Below are positions 34,200 through 42,902 of a stretch of DNA of 64,000 bases, piece by piece. The stretch comes from Mucilaginibacter sp. SG564 (lineage in GTDB: Bacteria; Bacteroidota; Bacteroidia; Sphingobacteriales; Sphingobacteriaceae), in NCBI RefSeq assembly GCF_013149275.1, contig NZ_JABGNA010000001.1, positions 124,001 to 188,000 of the forward strand, written 5' to 3'. Each line of letters opens with the position of its first letter. Position 1 is the stretch's first letter. Below the pieces are notes generated by a model. The model was not told where the DNA came from. It did no database searches and saw only the letters and a list, made by a program, of their open reading frames with translations. The position numbers and the translations under genes were made by a program.

Positions 34200-35281
34200 T
34201 CAACACACCCAAAGTTGCTGTAGTTATATTAAACTGGAACGGCGTTAAATACCTTAAACAATTTTTACCATCGGTATTAGCCTCCACCTGGCCGGGATTG
34301 GAGATAGTGATAGGTGATAATGCCTCTGCAGATGATTCCATCGCTTTCATAAAAGAAAACTACCCGGCTATCAGGATTATTCAAAACGATAAGAATTATG
34401 GTTTTACCGGCGGTTATAACCGGGTGCTGAGCCAGGTTGATGCCCACTATTATATCCTGCTCAACTCTGATGTGGAAGTAACACCCGGTTGGATAGAACC
34501 GGTGATCAGTTTAATGGAAAGCGATGAGCAGATTGCCGCCGCCGCGCCTAAACTGTTATCGTTCGCGCAAAAAGATCAGTTTGAACATGCCGGGGCTGCC
34601 GGTGGCTTTATTGATAGCTTTGGTTACCCATTTTGCCGTGGCCGTATGTTTTATGAGCTGGAGCACGATCTGGGGCAGTATGAACAATCGGGCGAGGTAT
34701 TCTGGGCATCTGGTGCATCCTTATTTATCAAAAAGAAATATTGGGACGAAGCAGGTGGCTTTGATGAGCACTTTTTTGCCCACATGGAAGAAATTGACCT
34801 TTGCTGGCGATTGAAAAACCTGGGGTATAAGGTGATGTACTGCGCGCAATCAACCATATACCATGTGGGGGGCGGCACGCTGAATGCAGAAAATCCATTT
34901 AAAACCTATCTCAATTTCCGTAATAACCTGCTGCTGCTGAAAAAGAACCTGCCTTTTTGGAGAGCCCTGTTTGTGATTGGCATACGGTTTTGCATGGATC
35001 TGCTGGCCATATTCCGTTTCCTTGCCGAAGGCAAACGTAAGGATGCCTGGGCGGTTAGCCGGGCCCATCAGAATTTTGTACTGGGGCTTTTCGGGATACA
35101 TGTTTCCGGTTATGGTGTTAAAGACCTGGGCAATGGCGAAAATAAGCTGTCGCCTAAAACGCACAAATCAAAACGGATAGTACATAATCTTAAAGGCATG
35201 TACAAAGGCAGTATTGTATGGGCTTTCTTCGTTAAAAAGAAAACCAGGTTTACTGATCTTGACCAGACTGATCTGATTTAG
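34196..35281 (+). CDS. Family 2 glycosyltransferase
   Basis: The 361-residue GT-A fold transferase has the nucleotide-binding opening VVILNWNGVKYLKQFLPSVL and IVIGDNASADDS, a DxD-like LLNSDVEV, and an acceptor-site region GGFDEHFFAHMEEIDLCWRL. This is the rhamnosyltransferase-like subfamily used in cell-surface polysaccharide assembly. A hydrophobic stretch around residues 255-275 may associate with the membrane. It overlaps the acyltransferase by 4 bp and its 3' end overlaps the convergent MscS gene by 32 bp. Confidence 0.92.
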   Translation: MINTPKVAVVILNWNGVKYLKQFLPSVLASTWPGLEIVIGDNASADDSIAFIKENYPAIRIIQNDKNYGFTGGYNRVLSQVDAHYYILLNSDVEVTPGWIEPVISLMESDEQIAAAAPKLLSFAQKDQFEHAGAAGGFIDSFGYPFCRGRMFYELEHDLGQYEQSGEVFWASGASLFIKKKYWDEAGGFDEHFFAHMEEIDLCWRLKNLGYKVMYCAQSTIYHVGGGTLNAENPFKTYLNFRNNLLLLKKNLPFWRALFVIGIRFCMDLLAIFRFLAEGKRKDAWAVSRAHQNFVLGLFGIHVSGYGVKDLGNGENKLSPKTHKSKRIVHNLKGMYKGSIVWAFFVKKKTRFTDLDQTDLI

Positions 35282-37796
35282 CATCATCCGCGCCGCTTTC
35301 TTTTATCCGCTTGGTCTTTGGAGCTTTCTCTTTGTCAGTAGAGCTGATAACCAGGCTTTCAGGCGGCCATATTAAATGCACATCCTGTTGAGGGAGTTGA
35401 ATCCCTGCCTTATTTAGTACGTTATAAATATCTGCCAGTATCTGGCTTTTAAGGCCAACCCAGGTGCTGATGTCGGCAGCCCAGAAAAGTACCCTGAAAT
35501 CAACCGAACCTGCCGTGAGGTTATGCAGCAATACCGATGGCTCGGGTACTTGCATAATATCGTTATGCGTATCCAATACGCCCTTCAGTAAACTTTTAAC
35601 TTTTTCAATGTCAGCGCCATAGGCCACGGTAATAATGAGCTCTACGCGGCGGTTATTATTGCTCAGTGTCCAGTTAATTACGTGGTGGGATATCAGGTCG
35701 CCGTTGGGAATAATCACTTCGGCACCATCGGCAGTGGCTATTTTACTGGCCCGGATGCCAATATCCAGAATAGTACCCGAGCGACTGTCGACCTCAATAA
35801 TATCACCCACTTGTATTGGTTTTTCAAAGGCTAGTATCAGCCCCGAAACAAGGTTATTGACAATGTTTTGCAAACCAAACCCAATACCAATACCAAAAGC
35901 ACTGATAATGATGGTTATCTTATCAATCGGTACGCCTGATGCGGCAACCGCCAGGAAAAAGCCCACAGCAATAACGCCAATACGGATAAGCAGGGTAGAG
36001 GTGCGGTTTTTCTTTTTCAGTACATCCATATCATGCCTGTGTTTGGCCGATACATCATACAGATAACTGATGATCTTGGAACTGATAGACGATAGCCAGA
36101 TCACCGCGATAAATATGATAACACTTTGAAACGTGAACACCGTATTGGTGCCGCCAATACTGCGGTTAGTGGTTAAAAATGCTTCAATGTGGTCAAAAAC
36201 GGTATCTTCAACACTCAGGTTTTGAGTAAGCATCACAATCCAAAGCAAGCTGACTAAAACAGTAAGCACGCTCCTGAACTTATTTTTGAGTAACTGAAAG
36301 TCGATATATGAGCTGAAATTATTGCTGTTCTTACTGGCCTCCAGTTGTAAAAACAAAGCTTCCATGAACATTTGTACAATATAATACATCGCTATAGCCA
36401 ACCATAAGTTATGCACTGCGGTTACCCCAATTATTTTACCCAAGCTAAAACGACCGAAAATATTACACAAAACCGAGGCAAGTTCAAGCACAATAAATAC
36501 TTTAAGCACTATACTGCTATAAGGTAAAAAGCCTTCAGGCGACTTTTTAATAACCGGCAATAGCCTGATACTGATATAGCCAGAAGCCAGCCCGAGTATT
36601 AGCACCGCAACCCTGTCGGCATTGGTTACCTGTATAAACAGGTTACTGATACAATAGAAGTTAGTGATGATAAACAGCAGCAGCAAATAATTGAACAGCG
36701 GTTTAGGGCAGGTTTTCCAGGTTATGTATAATATGCCAGTTATCAGAATCACAAAAAATGTTTCCAATACAACTACCGGCGGATGATCATAAAAATTCGG
36801 AACCAGGGTAAAAGCGATGATCACTGCCGAGGCCATTGGATAAAGGATCACATAATTGGCCTGTGTAAATACCGCATCAGGCGTATCATTGGCTTTTAAT
36901 ATCTTTTTACGGCTCGAATAAATCCAGGCCAGGAAGCCCACCAATACCAGCAGCCCGGAAAGATGAGTTAATATATCACGACCGATAAAAAAGCTGAAAA
37001 GCTTGGAATTCATTGAAGTGGTTTTGGAAAGCGCCTCCTTAAAATCGATACCCTCGCTGGCTTTCATATTCCAAATATTGCTGTATTCGGCCGATAACGC
37101 TCTTTCGCCAAAGTCTCTTATTTTTTGATCTATCTGGTCTTTGAGATCAAGTATGGCTATATATACCGACGAAGTTCGGTTTTGCAACAAGCCTACCTTT
37201 ACCATTAATTTTTTGTTAACGGTATCTAACCGGTGGTATTTACTGTCGATTGCTATTTTTTGAATCAGGAAAGTGGTGGCTAACGAACTATCAGACGGAA
37301 GGATCTTCAAGGTGCTATCCTTGGATATGGCATTCAGATCGGTTTGATTCTGGACCATTTTGGAGTTGATGTCGGCAAGCTGATCCTGCCATCCATCCAA
37401 CTTGTCGCCCAGGCGGGTTAAAACATCGCGTATGGTATATAAGTAACGCAATGTGCTCGATTTATCGTTATCGATCAACGATTTGATGACTCCTACGCTT
37501 TTTTCATACCGGGGTAGTTGCGCGCTGATGTCGATCGTGTCTATCTTTTTGGAAAGGTTTGATTTGATCTGGTTAAAGGCCGATGTATAATATTCTACCT
37601 TTTGCAGTAAATTATTTGTTGATGTGTCCGATCTTTTGAGCGCCCGCATCATTGAGTCGCGAGAGAGGATAGCCGCCCGGAGCGAATCTCTTACCGATCG
37701 TGTTTTTTTCTTTTTGGTTTGGGCCAAGGCGTCCGCACCGGAAAAAAGGGTGATAAGCAACAGGCAGTACGCGGTAATTCTGTATAATTTATGCAT
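35250..37796 (-). CDS. Large MscS-family mechanosensitive channel
   Basis: The protein has 848 residues, starting at the ATG at 37796; that start puts the signal peptide MHKLYRITAYCLLLITLFSGADALAQ at the very N-terminus, unlike an ATG eight codons upstream. Residues about 25-250 form a periplasmic coiled-coil-rich domain, followed by about eleven membrane helices. The MscS core has the pore helix GIGIGFGLQNIVNNLVSG and the beta domain VGDIIEVDSRSGTILDIGIRASKI with IPNGDLI. The size resembles MscK/MscM. The charged tail overlaps the convergent glycosyltransferase gene by 32 bp. Confidence 0.93.
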   Translation of the reverse strand: MHKLYRITAYCLLLITLFSGADALAQTKKKKTRSVRDSLRAAILSRDSMMRALKRSDTSTNNLLQKVEYYTSAFNQIKSNLSKKIDTIDISAQLPRYEKSVGVIKSLIDNDKSSTLRYLYTIRDVLTRLGDKLDGWQDQLADINSKMVQNQTDLNAISKDSTLKILPSDSSLATTFLIQKIAIDSKYHRLDTVNKKLMVKVGLLQNRTSSVYIAILDLKDQIDQKIRDFGERALSAEYSNIWNMKASEGIDFKEALSKTTSMNSKLFSFFIGRDILTHLSGLLVLVGFLAWIYSSRKKILKANDTPDAVFTQANYVILYPMASAVIIAFTLVPNFYDHPPVVVLETFFVILITGILYITWKTCPKPLFNYLLLLFIITNFYCISNLFIQVTNADRVAVLILGLASGYISIRLLPVIKKSPEGFLPYSSIVLKVFIVLELASVLCNIFGRFSLGKIIGVTAVHNLWLAIAMYYIVQMFMEALFLQLEASKNSNNFSSYIDFQLLKNKFRSVLTVLVSLLWIVMLTQNLSVEDTVFDHIEAFLTTNRSIGGTNTVFTFQSVIIFIAVIWLSSISSKIISYLYDVSAKHRHDMDVLKKKNRTSTLLIRIGVIAVGFFLAVAASGVPIDKITIIISAFGIGIGFGLQNIVNNLVSGLILAFEKPIQVGDIIEVDSRSGTILDIGIRASKIATADGAEVIIPNGDLISHHVINWTLSNNNRRVELIITVAYGADIEKVKSLLKGVLDTHNDIMQVPEPSVLLHNLTAGSVDFRVLFWAADISTWVGLKSQILADIYNVLNKAGIQLPQQDVHLIWPPESLVISSTDKEKAPKTKRIKESGADDAKSDQSGQDQ

Positions 37797-37843
37797 AGGG
37801 GTAAATACGCTAAACGCCATGAGTTAACACTTTATTTTAAAAA

Positions 37844-37940
37844 AGATGCAAGATATAAGAATCAGGAATCAAGCGTTGGGAATTAAGACGGGTTGTTTCC
37901 TGTCTTGATTCTTGGCTCTTACTTCTTGATTCCTGTTTTT
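37844..37940. repeat. Family A heptad-word hairpin between MscS and aroQ genes
   Basis: Seven left-arm words are in perfect 7-nt register from 37844: AGATGCA, AGATATA, AGAATCA, GGAATCA, AGCGTTG, GGAATTA, AGACGGG. The right arm from 37906 gives TGATTCT, TGGCTCT, TACTTCT, TGATTCC. The best-paired 18 bp (37856-37873 with 37904-37921) have three mismatches, all transitions. Confidence 0.84.
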
Positions 37941-38358
37941 AAGAACCCACCAGGTTTTCAATCGCGAGGCGGTATGAGTCCATACCAAAACCGGCAATCA
38001 CCCCTCTGCAGCTCGCTGCCAGCATAGAGTGATGTCTGAATGCTTCACGTTTATGTACGTTTGAAATATGCACCTCAATAACCGGTGTATTGATAGCCGC
38101 GATGGCATCAGCAATAGCTATGGAAGTATGGGTGTACGCGCCGGCATTCAGTACAATTCCGTCATACGAAAAACCAATTTCATGTAGTTTGTTTATAATT
38201 TCGCCCTCAACATTACTTTGATAATAATTAATAGTGATGTTTGCATAGCGCTTACGCAACCCGTCGAGATAAGTCTCAAAACTGGTATCGCCATAAATCG
38301 ACTTTTCGCGTACGCCAAGCAGGTTTAAATTGGGGCCGTTTATAATTTGTATATTCAT
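37939..38358 (-). CDS. aroQ: 3-dehydroquinate dehydratase, type II
   Basis: The protein has 139 residues from the ATG at 38358 (MNIQIINGPNLNLLG, the standard type II start); an upstream in-frame ATG would precede the promoter box. Catalytic and binding motifs are the tyrosine in REKSIYG, NAGAYTHTSIAIADAI, and IEVHISNVHKREAFRHHSML. The enzyme converts 3-dehydroquinate to 3-dehydroshikimate in aromatic amino acid synthesis. The -7 box TAAGTTTG (38364-38371) ends 5 nt before the ATG, implying a leaderless or nearly leaderless mRNA. Confidence 0.96.
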   Translation of the reverse strand: MNIQIINGPNLNLLGVREKSIYGDTSFETYLDGLRKRYANITINYYQSNVEGEIINKLHEIGFSYDGIVLNAGAYTHTSIAIADAIAAINTPVIEVHISNVHKREAFRHHSMLAASCRGVIAGFGMDSYRLAIENLVGS

Positions 38359-38363
38359 TAGTT

Positions 38364-38371
38364 CAAACTTA
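38364..38371 (-). promoter_or_regulatory. -7 box TAAGTTTG of aroQ, leaderless spacing
   Basis: A perfect TAnnTTTG box on the minus strand, 5 nt before the aroQ ATG, in the 41-bp spacer divergent from xerD. Confidence 0.45.
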
Positions 38372-38399
38372 AAATAAATCATTTAAAAAAAGTAACAAA

Positions 38400-39299
38400 T
38401 TGGAGTGGCGTTCGGCAATAAAAGGTTTTCAGGCCTATTTGAAGTTAGAAAAATCGCTTGCCGATAATTCTATCGAGTCGTACAGTCGCGATATTGAAAA
38501 ATTATTCCAGTTTTCCGATGCGCAGCAAGCCCAACTAAAACCGGAAACTATTACGTTAAGCGACTTACGATTGTTTATAACCTGGGTAAATGAACTGGGC
38601 ATGATCCCCTCATCGCAGGCCCGGATATTATCGGGCATCAAGGCTTTTTACAAATACCTGCTGATGGAGGACATCATCAAAACAGACCCATCTGAGTTGC
38701 TGGAATCGCCCCGGATAACGCGTAAGCTACCTGACACATTAAGTTACCAGGATATTAACCGGCTCATAGCGGCTATTGATCTGTCGAAACCAGAAGGTAT
38801 GCGTAACAAGGCTATATTGGAAACCCTGTATGGCAGTGGCCTGCGCGTGTCTGAACTAACCGAGCTCAAGCTCTCCAACCTGTACCTGGATATTGAATTT
38901 ATAAAAGTAACCGGCAAAGGGAATAAAGAGCGCCTTGTACCTATTGGCGCCGAAGCTATTAAGGCAATAAAAATGTGGATTGAACATGTGCGGGTTCATA
39001 TTGCTATAAAAAAAGGGGAAGAGGACATTGTTTTCTTGAACCGGCGCGGTTCCCGCTTAAGCCGGGTTTATATTTTTCTGCTGATTAAGGATCTGGCCGA
39101 ACGTATCGGGTTGAATAAGGCTATCAGTCCACACACTTTCAGGCATTCGTTTGCCACCCATCTGGTAGAAGGAGGGGCCGATCTGCGGGCGGTACAGGAG
39201 ATGCTCGGGCACGAAAGTATCACCACTACCGAGATATATACCCATCTTGATCGTGAATACCTTAAAAGCACTATCAGTCAGTTTCATCCGCGTAGTTAA
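38400..39299 (+). CDS. xerD: Site-specific tyrosine recombinase XerD
   Basis: The 299-residue chromosomal recombinase resolves chromosome dimers at dif together with XerC. The N-terminal SAM-like DNA-binding domain (about 1-95) is followed by the catalytic domain with the full set of active residues: Arg in LYGSGLRVSELTEL, Lys in VTGKGNKERLVP, HxxR in SPHTFRHSFATHL, His in MLGHESITTTEIY and the Tyr nucleophile in TEIYTHLD. Start is a TTG (38400). Its housekeeping length, lack of att-like repeats and neighbours aroQ and prmC argue against a mobile-element integrase. Confidence 0.93.
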   Translation: MEWRSAIKGFQAYLKLEKSLADNSIESYSRDIEKLFQFSDAQQAQLKPETITLSDLRLFITWVNELGMIPSSQARILSGIKAFYKYLLMEDIIKTDPSELLESPRITRKLPDTLSYQDINRLIAAIDLSKPEGMRNKAILETLYGSGLRVSELTELKLSNLYLDIEFIKVTGKGNKERLVPIGAEAIKAIKMWIEHVRVHIAIKKGEEDIVFLNRRGSRLSRVYIFLLIKDLAERIGLNKAISPHTFRHSFATHLVEGGADLRAVQEMLGHESITTTEIYTHLDREYLKSTISQFHPRS

Positions 39300-39451
39300 G
39301 AGGTAAAAAATATGGCCCGATGGTATGCTAATTCCCCGATTGTGGCGGGATTTACCCAGCTTGTTTTGCGAAATTTAATTAACATACATGATACTGACTT
39401 TAAGTAGATTTCGGCATTTAGCTTGCATAGGGTTAATTAAAGATTAATACC

Positions 39452-39790
39452 ATGTTAGATTATATAGAAGAATTAAATGAGCTAAAGGAGTTGTTTGACG
39501 GCCTGGGCAACTATTCGAAAATTAATGCTTACGTGCTTCAGGTGCTTTTAGAACGCTATGATGGCGTTGTTGAACAGTTATACTGTATGAATGATCAGGT
39601 GTTCCAGTCTTCGGTAGCTACCATTCTGGAAGCCGAAAATGAGCTTAGCGTATTGATGAACGACGAATTACCATCAGTAAGAAAGAAACTGATATTTGAG
39701 ATAAATAAGTTTAAGCTTAAAGTTGCTGTTAACAGCGATCTGAGTCGCTATGGACATTACAAAATGATCCAACAGATCAACTATAATTGA
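39452..39790 (+). CDS. Hypothetical helical protein
   Basis: A 112-residue acidic protein predicted to be mostly alpha-helical (ELNELKELFDGLGNYSKINAYVLQVLLERYDGVVEQLY; LEAENELSVL; KKLIFEINKFKLKV). It has no signal peptide or known motif and one cysteine. It sits between xerD and the convergent prmC gene with no hairpin between. Function unknown; composition and codon use look like those of its neighbours. Confidence 0.65.
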   Translation: MLDYIEELNELKELFDGLGNYSKINAYVLQVLLERYDGVVEQLYCMNDQVFQSSVATILEAENELSVLMNDELPSVRKKLIFEINKFKLKVAVNSDLSRYGHYKMIQQINYN

Positions 39791-39857
39791 TTAACCCTTA
39801 ATTAACTGTTTCTATAAAGTGCACCAGGTTTATTCCAGGGCATTAAGCCGCGAAAAC

Positions 39858-40736
39858 TCATAATTTCGCGGCTTTTACCATTCTATCGCGGCCGCTCATG
39901 TCCTGTTTTAAAATAATGTCTGTAAATCCCTTTTTGCGCAGCATTTCAACAGTCTCAGGCCCGTAGTTTTCGTTGATTTCAAAAAATAACAGGCCATTTG
40001 CAGGTAGTTTAGCCAGGGCAAAATCGGCAATGGTATGATAAAATAGCAAGGGATCATCCTCAGGTACAAATAGAGCGCTGTGTGGCTCGTGATCTGTCAC
40101 ATTAGCATGCATCTGCTTTTTATCCAGAAGTGTAACATATGGAGGATTACTGACTATTAAATTGTACAAGTCAAATTTTGCCGTTTGCGCCTGCCAATTC
40201 AAAATATCATTATGAATAAAATGAATATCGGTTTTGTTCAAACCGGAATTCTTCCGGGCTGTTTGCAGCGCACTTTCCGAGATATCAACTGCCGAAACCT
40301 TGGCATTAGGCAGGTTTTTTTTAATACTGATAGCGATACAACCGCTGCCTGTGCCAATATCAAGGATGCTGCCTGTAAAATGCTCGCTGTTTTCGGCAAA
40401 TAACCCGCCGCAGGTTTCCAGTATCCACTCTACCAGTTCCTCTGTCTCGGGGCGGGGAATCAATACCGATGGATTTACTTTGAAGGGTAAACCATAAAAT
40501 TCCGTTTCGCCTAAAATGTATTGTACAGGTTCGCCGGTTTGAAGGCGGAGGAGTACATCTTTGAGTTGATCGCTTTGTTCTACGCTTAATTCCCGTTCCG
40601 GGAACGCTTTGATGGATGCTTTTGATAGTTTGATTATTTGGCTGATGACCAATAAAGTAAGGGCTTCCGTTTCCGTGCTATGGTATATATTGTTCAGCTG
40701 TTTGTAATCTTCAAAAACATCCTTTATTGTAATCAT
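39858..40736 (-). CDS. prmC: Release factor glutamine methyltransferase
   Basis: The protein has 292 residues from the ATG at 40736. A longer frame to 40922 exists but overlaps the divergent ribD gene and is rejected. PrmC methylates the GGQ glutamine of peptide release factors. Motifs are PVQYILGETEFYGLPFKVNPSVLIPRPETEELVEW (substrate-recognition and motif X), the SAM-binding SILDIGTGSGCIAI, and the catalytic NPPY in LIVSNPPYVTL. A near-consensus -7 box (TTACTTTG) ends 4 nt before the ATG. Confidence 0.95.
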   Translation of the reverse strand: MITIKDVFEDYKQLNNIYHSTETEALTLLVISQIIKLSKASIKAFPERELSVEQSDQLKDVLLRLQTGEPVQYILGETEFYGLPFKVNPSVLIPRPETEELVEWILETCGGLFAENSEHFTGSILDIGTGSGCIAISIKKNLPNAKVSAVDISESALQTARKNSGLNKTDIHFIHNDILNWQAQTAKFDLYNLIVSNPPYVTLLDKKQMHANVTDHEPHSALFVPEDDPLLFYHTIADFALAKLPANGLLFFEINENYGPETVEMLRKKGFTDIILKQDMSGRDRMVKAAKL

Positions 40737-40740
40737 GCAA

Positions 40741-40765
40741 CAAAGTAACATAAAAGCTACTTTTG
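40741..40765. promoter_or_regulatory. Back-to-back -7 boxes of prmC and ribD, leaderless spacing
   Basis: In the 33-bp divergent spacer, TACTTTTG on the plus strand (40758-40765) ends 4 nt before the ribD ATG. TTACTTTG on the minus strand (40741-40748), one base off consensus, ends 4 nt before the prmC ATG. Confidence 0.5.
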
Positions 40766-40769
40766 CAGC

Positions 40770-41816
40770 ATGCTTAAACATGAAAAATATATGCAGCGCT
40801 GCCTGGAACTTGCCCAACTGGGTGCCGGGCTGGTAAGTCCAAACCCAATGGTTGGGGCAGTTGTGGTTCATGATGATAAAATAATAGGCGAGGGCTATCA
40901 CCAAAAATATGGCGAGGCCCATGCCGAAGTGAATGCCATTGCCCAGGTAATCTCCCGGTTTGATAACGCCGCTGAGTTGTTAAAGCAATCAACTATATAT
41001 GTTTCGTTAGAGCCTTGCGCACATTATGGCAAAACCCCACCCTGTGCCGATCTGATCATCAAACACCAGATACCACAGGTGGTAGTGGGCTGCCGCGATA
41101 CCTTTGAACAGGTGGATGGCAAAGGGATAGCTAAACTAAAAGCTGCCGGTATTGAGGTGATAGCGGGTGTGCTCGAAAAAGAATGCCAATGGCTTAACCG
41201 CCGTTTTTTTACCCGGATACAAAAACACCGGCCATACATTATATTAAAATGGGCACAAACCAATGATGGCTTTTTTGCTCCTGATGATAATAGCCAGCTT
41301 TGGATAACCGGCGAACAATCGCGCAGGTTGGTGCACCAATGGCGCAGTGAAGAAGATGCCATACTGGTGGGTAAAAATACGGCCGCCATTGATAACCCTA
41401 AACTTAATGTACGCTATTGGGAGGGTAAATCGCCAAAACGTATAGTGATAGACCGAAGACTAGAATTAGATAAAAACTTGAATGTGTTTGATCAATCGGT
41501 TGAAACATTCATATTTAATGAGATTAAGTTTGATGCCGACGGCAAGAATAAATACATAGCCCTGGAGGATTTTGACCGTTATGTGCCCCAGTATATTTTG
41601 TACCAGTTATATCTGCAGGATATCCAGTCGGTTATTATTGAAGGTGGTGCCCGCACGCTGGAAAGTTTTATAGAAGCAGGTTTATGGGATGAGGCCCGCG
41701 TGTTTACCGGTAAAACTGTTTTAACAAAGGGTATAAAAGCACCGCAAATAACAGGTATAATTGCAGAAGAATTATCATCGGGCGATGATCGCCTGACGAT
41801 AATACATAACATTTAA
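40770..41816 (+). CDS. ribD: Bifunctional riboflavin deaminase/reductase
   Basis: The 348-residue enzyme catalyses two steps of riboflavin synthesis. Residues about 1-145 are the pyrimidine deaminase with zinc motifs HAEVNAI and PCAHYGKTPPCADL. Residues about 150-348 are the NADPH reductase domain (PYIILKWAQTNDGFFAP, SEEDAILVGKNTAAIDNPKLNVR, IIEGGARTLESFIEAGLWDE). Both domains are full length. No FMN riboswitch is possible in the 33-bp upstream spacer. A family B word array begins at the last base of its stop codon. Confidence 0.95.
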   Translation: MLKHEKYMQRCLELAQLGAGLVSPNPMVGAVVVHDDKIIGEGYHQKYGEAHAEVNAIAQVISRFDNAAELLKQSTIYVSLEPCAHYGKTPPCADLIIKHQIPQVVVGCRDTFEQVDGKGIAKLKAAGIEVIAGVLEKECQWLNRRFFTRIQKHRPYIILKWAQTNDGFFAPDDNSQLWITGEQSRRLVHQWRSEEDAILVGKNTAAIDNPKLNVRYWEGKSPKRIVIDRRLELDKNLNVFDQSVETFIFNEIKFDADGKNKYIALEDFDRYVPQYILYQLYLQDIQSVIIEGGARTLESFIEAGLWDEARVFTGKTVLTKGIKAPQITGIIAEELSSGDDRLTIIHNI

Positions 41817-41921
41817 GTATCAAGTAGCTAGTATCAAGTATCACGACCAGAAAAACGGGTTGTGAAAACTGGATACTTAATTGATGAAAATCTTGTTACT
41901 TGATACTAACTACTTGATACC
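41816..41921. repeat. Family B heptad-word hairpin between ribD and the EamA gene
   Basis: Words AGTATCA, AGTAGCT, AGTATCA, AGTATCA run in 7-nt register from 41816, which is the last A of the ribD stop codon. The right arm carries TGTTACT, TGATACT, AACTACT, TGATACC to 41921. Arms 41817-41840 and 41897-41920 pair over 24 bp with one transition mismatch. The array ends 9 nt before the next ATG, so it spans virtually the whole spacer. Confidence 0.88.
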
Positions 41922-41930
41922 AATTATATC

Positions 41931-42800
41931 ATGCTCTACGTTTTTTTAAGTATTTGCTGCAGCGTTGTAGTTTCTGTGCTATTGAAACTGGCTAAACGCT
42001 ACCATATCGATGTATTTCAGGCCATCACCTGGAACTACTCTATGGCTATATTGCTTACCTGGATATTTTTTAAACCGCAGCTTAGCATCAATTTTACGGA
42101 TGCACCAATTTATAATTATATAGCGCTCGGGATCTTATTTCCTTCGTTATTTGTCGTCATGGCCTCTTCTGTGCGGCTGGCGGGTATTGTACGCACCGAT
42201 GTGGCGCAGCGGCTATCGTTGTTCATTCCCATTTTCGCGGCGTTTTTTATATTTAATGAGGCTAAGGATACCATAAAGATCATCGGCATTGTATTGGCTT
42301 TTATCGCTATCATATGCTCTATACCCTGGCAAAAGGCTTCACGTGATAAGGCCGCTAAAGTTTCCTGGATCTATTTACTCGTCGTTTTTTTAGGTTTTGG
42401 TATTATTGATGTGCTTTTGAAACAGATAACCAAGCTGAACAAAGTGCCGTTTACCTCGGCCATTTTTGTGATCTTTATATTGGCCTTCGCGCTTTCCATG
42501 ATCGGACTTATTTACCAGGTAGCTACCAAAAAGACAAAATTCTCCTGGCCGCATATCCTCATTGGGTGGATACTGGGGATAGCTAATTTTGGCAATATTC
42601 TGTTTTACTTAAAAGCTCACCAGGCTTTGGCTAATAGTCCTTCGGCGGTGTTCTCATCCATGAACATCGGTGTAATTATAGTGGGGACTTTTATCGGGAT
42701 ATTCATATTTAAAGAAAAACTGAGTATGCTCAACAAAATTGGTATTGTAGTAGCTATACTGGCCATTGTGGTCATTTATTTCCCACAGCTTTTTAGTTAG
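41931..42800 (+). CDS. EamA/DMT-superfamily transporter
   Basis: The 289-residue membrane protein has ten predicted helices in two EamA repeats (about 1-135 and 150-289). Typical segments are FQAITWNYSMAILLTWIFF, RLAGIVRTDVAQRLSLFIPIFAAFFIFNEA and SPSAVFSSMNIGVIIVGTFIGIFIFKEKLS. Members export or import metabolites; the substrate cannot be predicted. The stop codon (TAG, 42798-42800) lies inside an octad word, AGTTAGTG. Confidence 0.88.
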   Translation: MLYVFLSICCSVVVSVLLKLAKRYHIDVFQAITWNYSMAILLTWIFFKPQLSINFTDAPIYNYIALGILFPSLFVVMASSVRLAGIVRTDVAQRLSLFIPIFAAFFIFNEAKDTIKIIGIVLAFIAIICSIPWQKASRDKAAKVSWIYLLVVFLGFGIIDVLLKQITKLNKVPFTSAIFVIFILAFALSMIGLIYQVATKKTKFSWPHILIGWILGIANFGNILFYLKAHQALANSPSAVFSSMNIGVIIVGTFIGIFIFKEKLSMLNKIGIVVAILAIVVIYFPQLFS

Positions 42801-42895
42801 TGAATTACTGAATTAGTGATTTAGTGAATTATTTGAATTTTTAAATGAGTTGTCGGTTTTTAGCTTTCCGCTTTGAGCCTTCTGCTTTCCGTTTT
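42795..42895. repeat. Composite word array: family C octads then family K heptads (inverted relative to 20658-20775)
   Basis: From 42795 the octads AGTTAGTG, AATTACTG, AATTAGTG, ATTTAGTG run in register; the first contains the EamA stop codon. From 42861 the heptads TAGCTTT, CCGCTTT, GAGCCTT, CTGCTTT, CCGTTTT follow. The reverse complement of 42857-42888 matches 20664-20695 at 27 of 32 positions, so the same K-C composite exists at two loci in opposite orientation. Confidence 0.82.
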
Positions 42896-42902
42896 GAAAA
42901 AC

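Noticed and set aside
38400..39299. Tyrosine recombinase as a sign of an integrative element
   Set aside because: All features match chromosomal XerD; there are no att repeats, tRNA or mobile genes around it.
40737..40922. 62-codon N-terminal extension of prmC
   Set aside because: It overlaps the divergent ribD gene, lies upstream of a good promoter box and has no PrmC homology; the ATG at 40736 gives the normal start.
42873..42902. Extended TTG start for the YigZ-like gene
   Set aside because: The extra codons are family K words; the ATG at 42903 matches the family's usual N-terminus.
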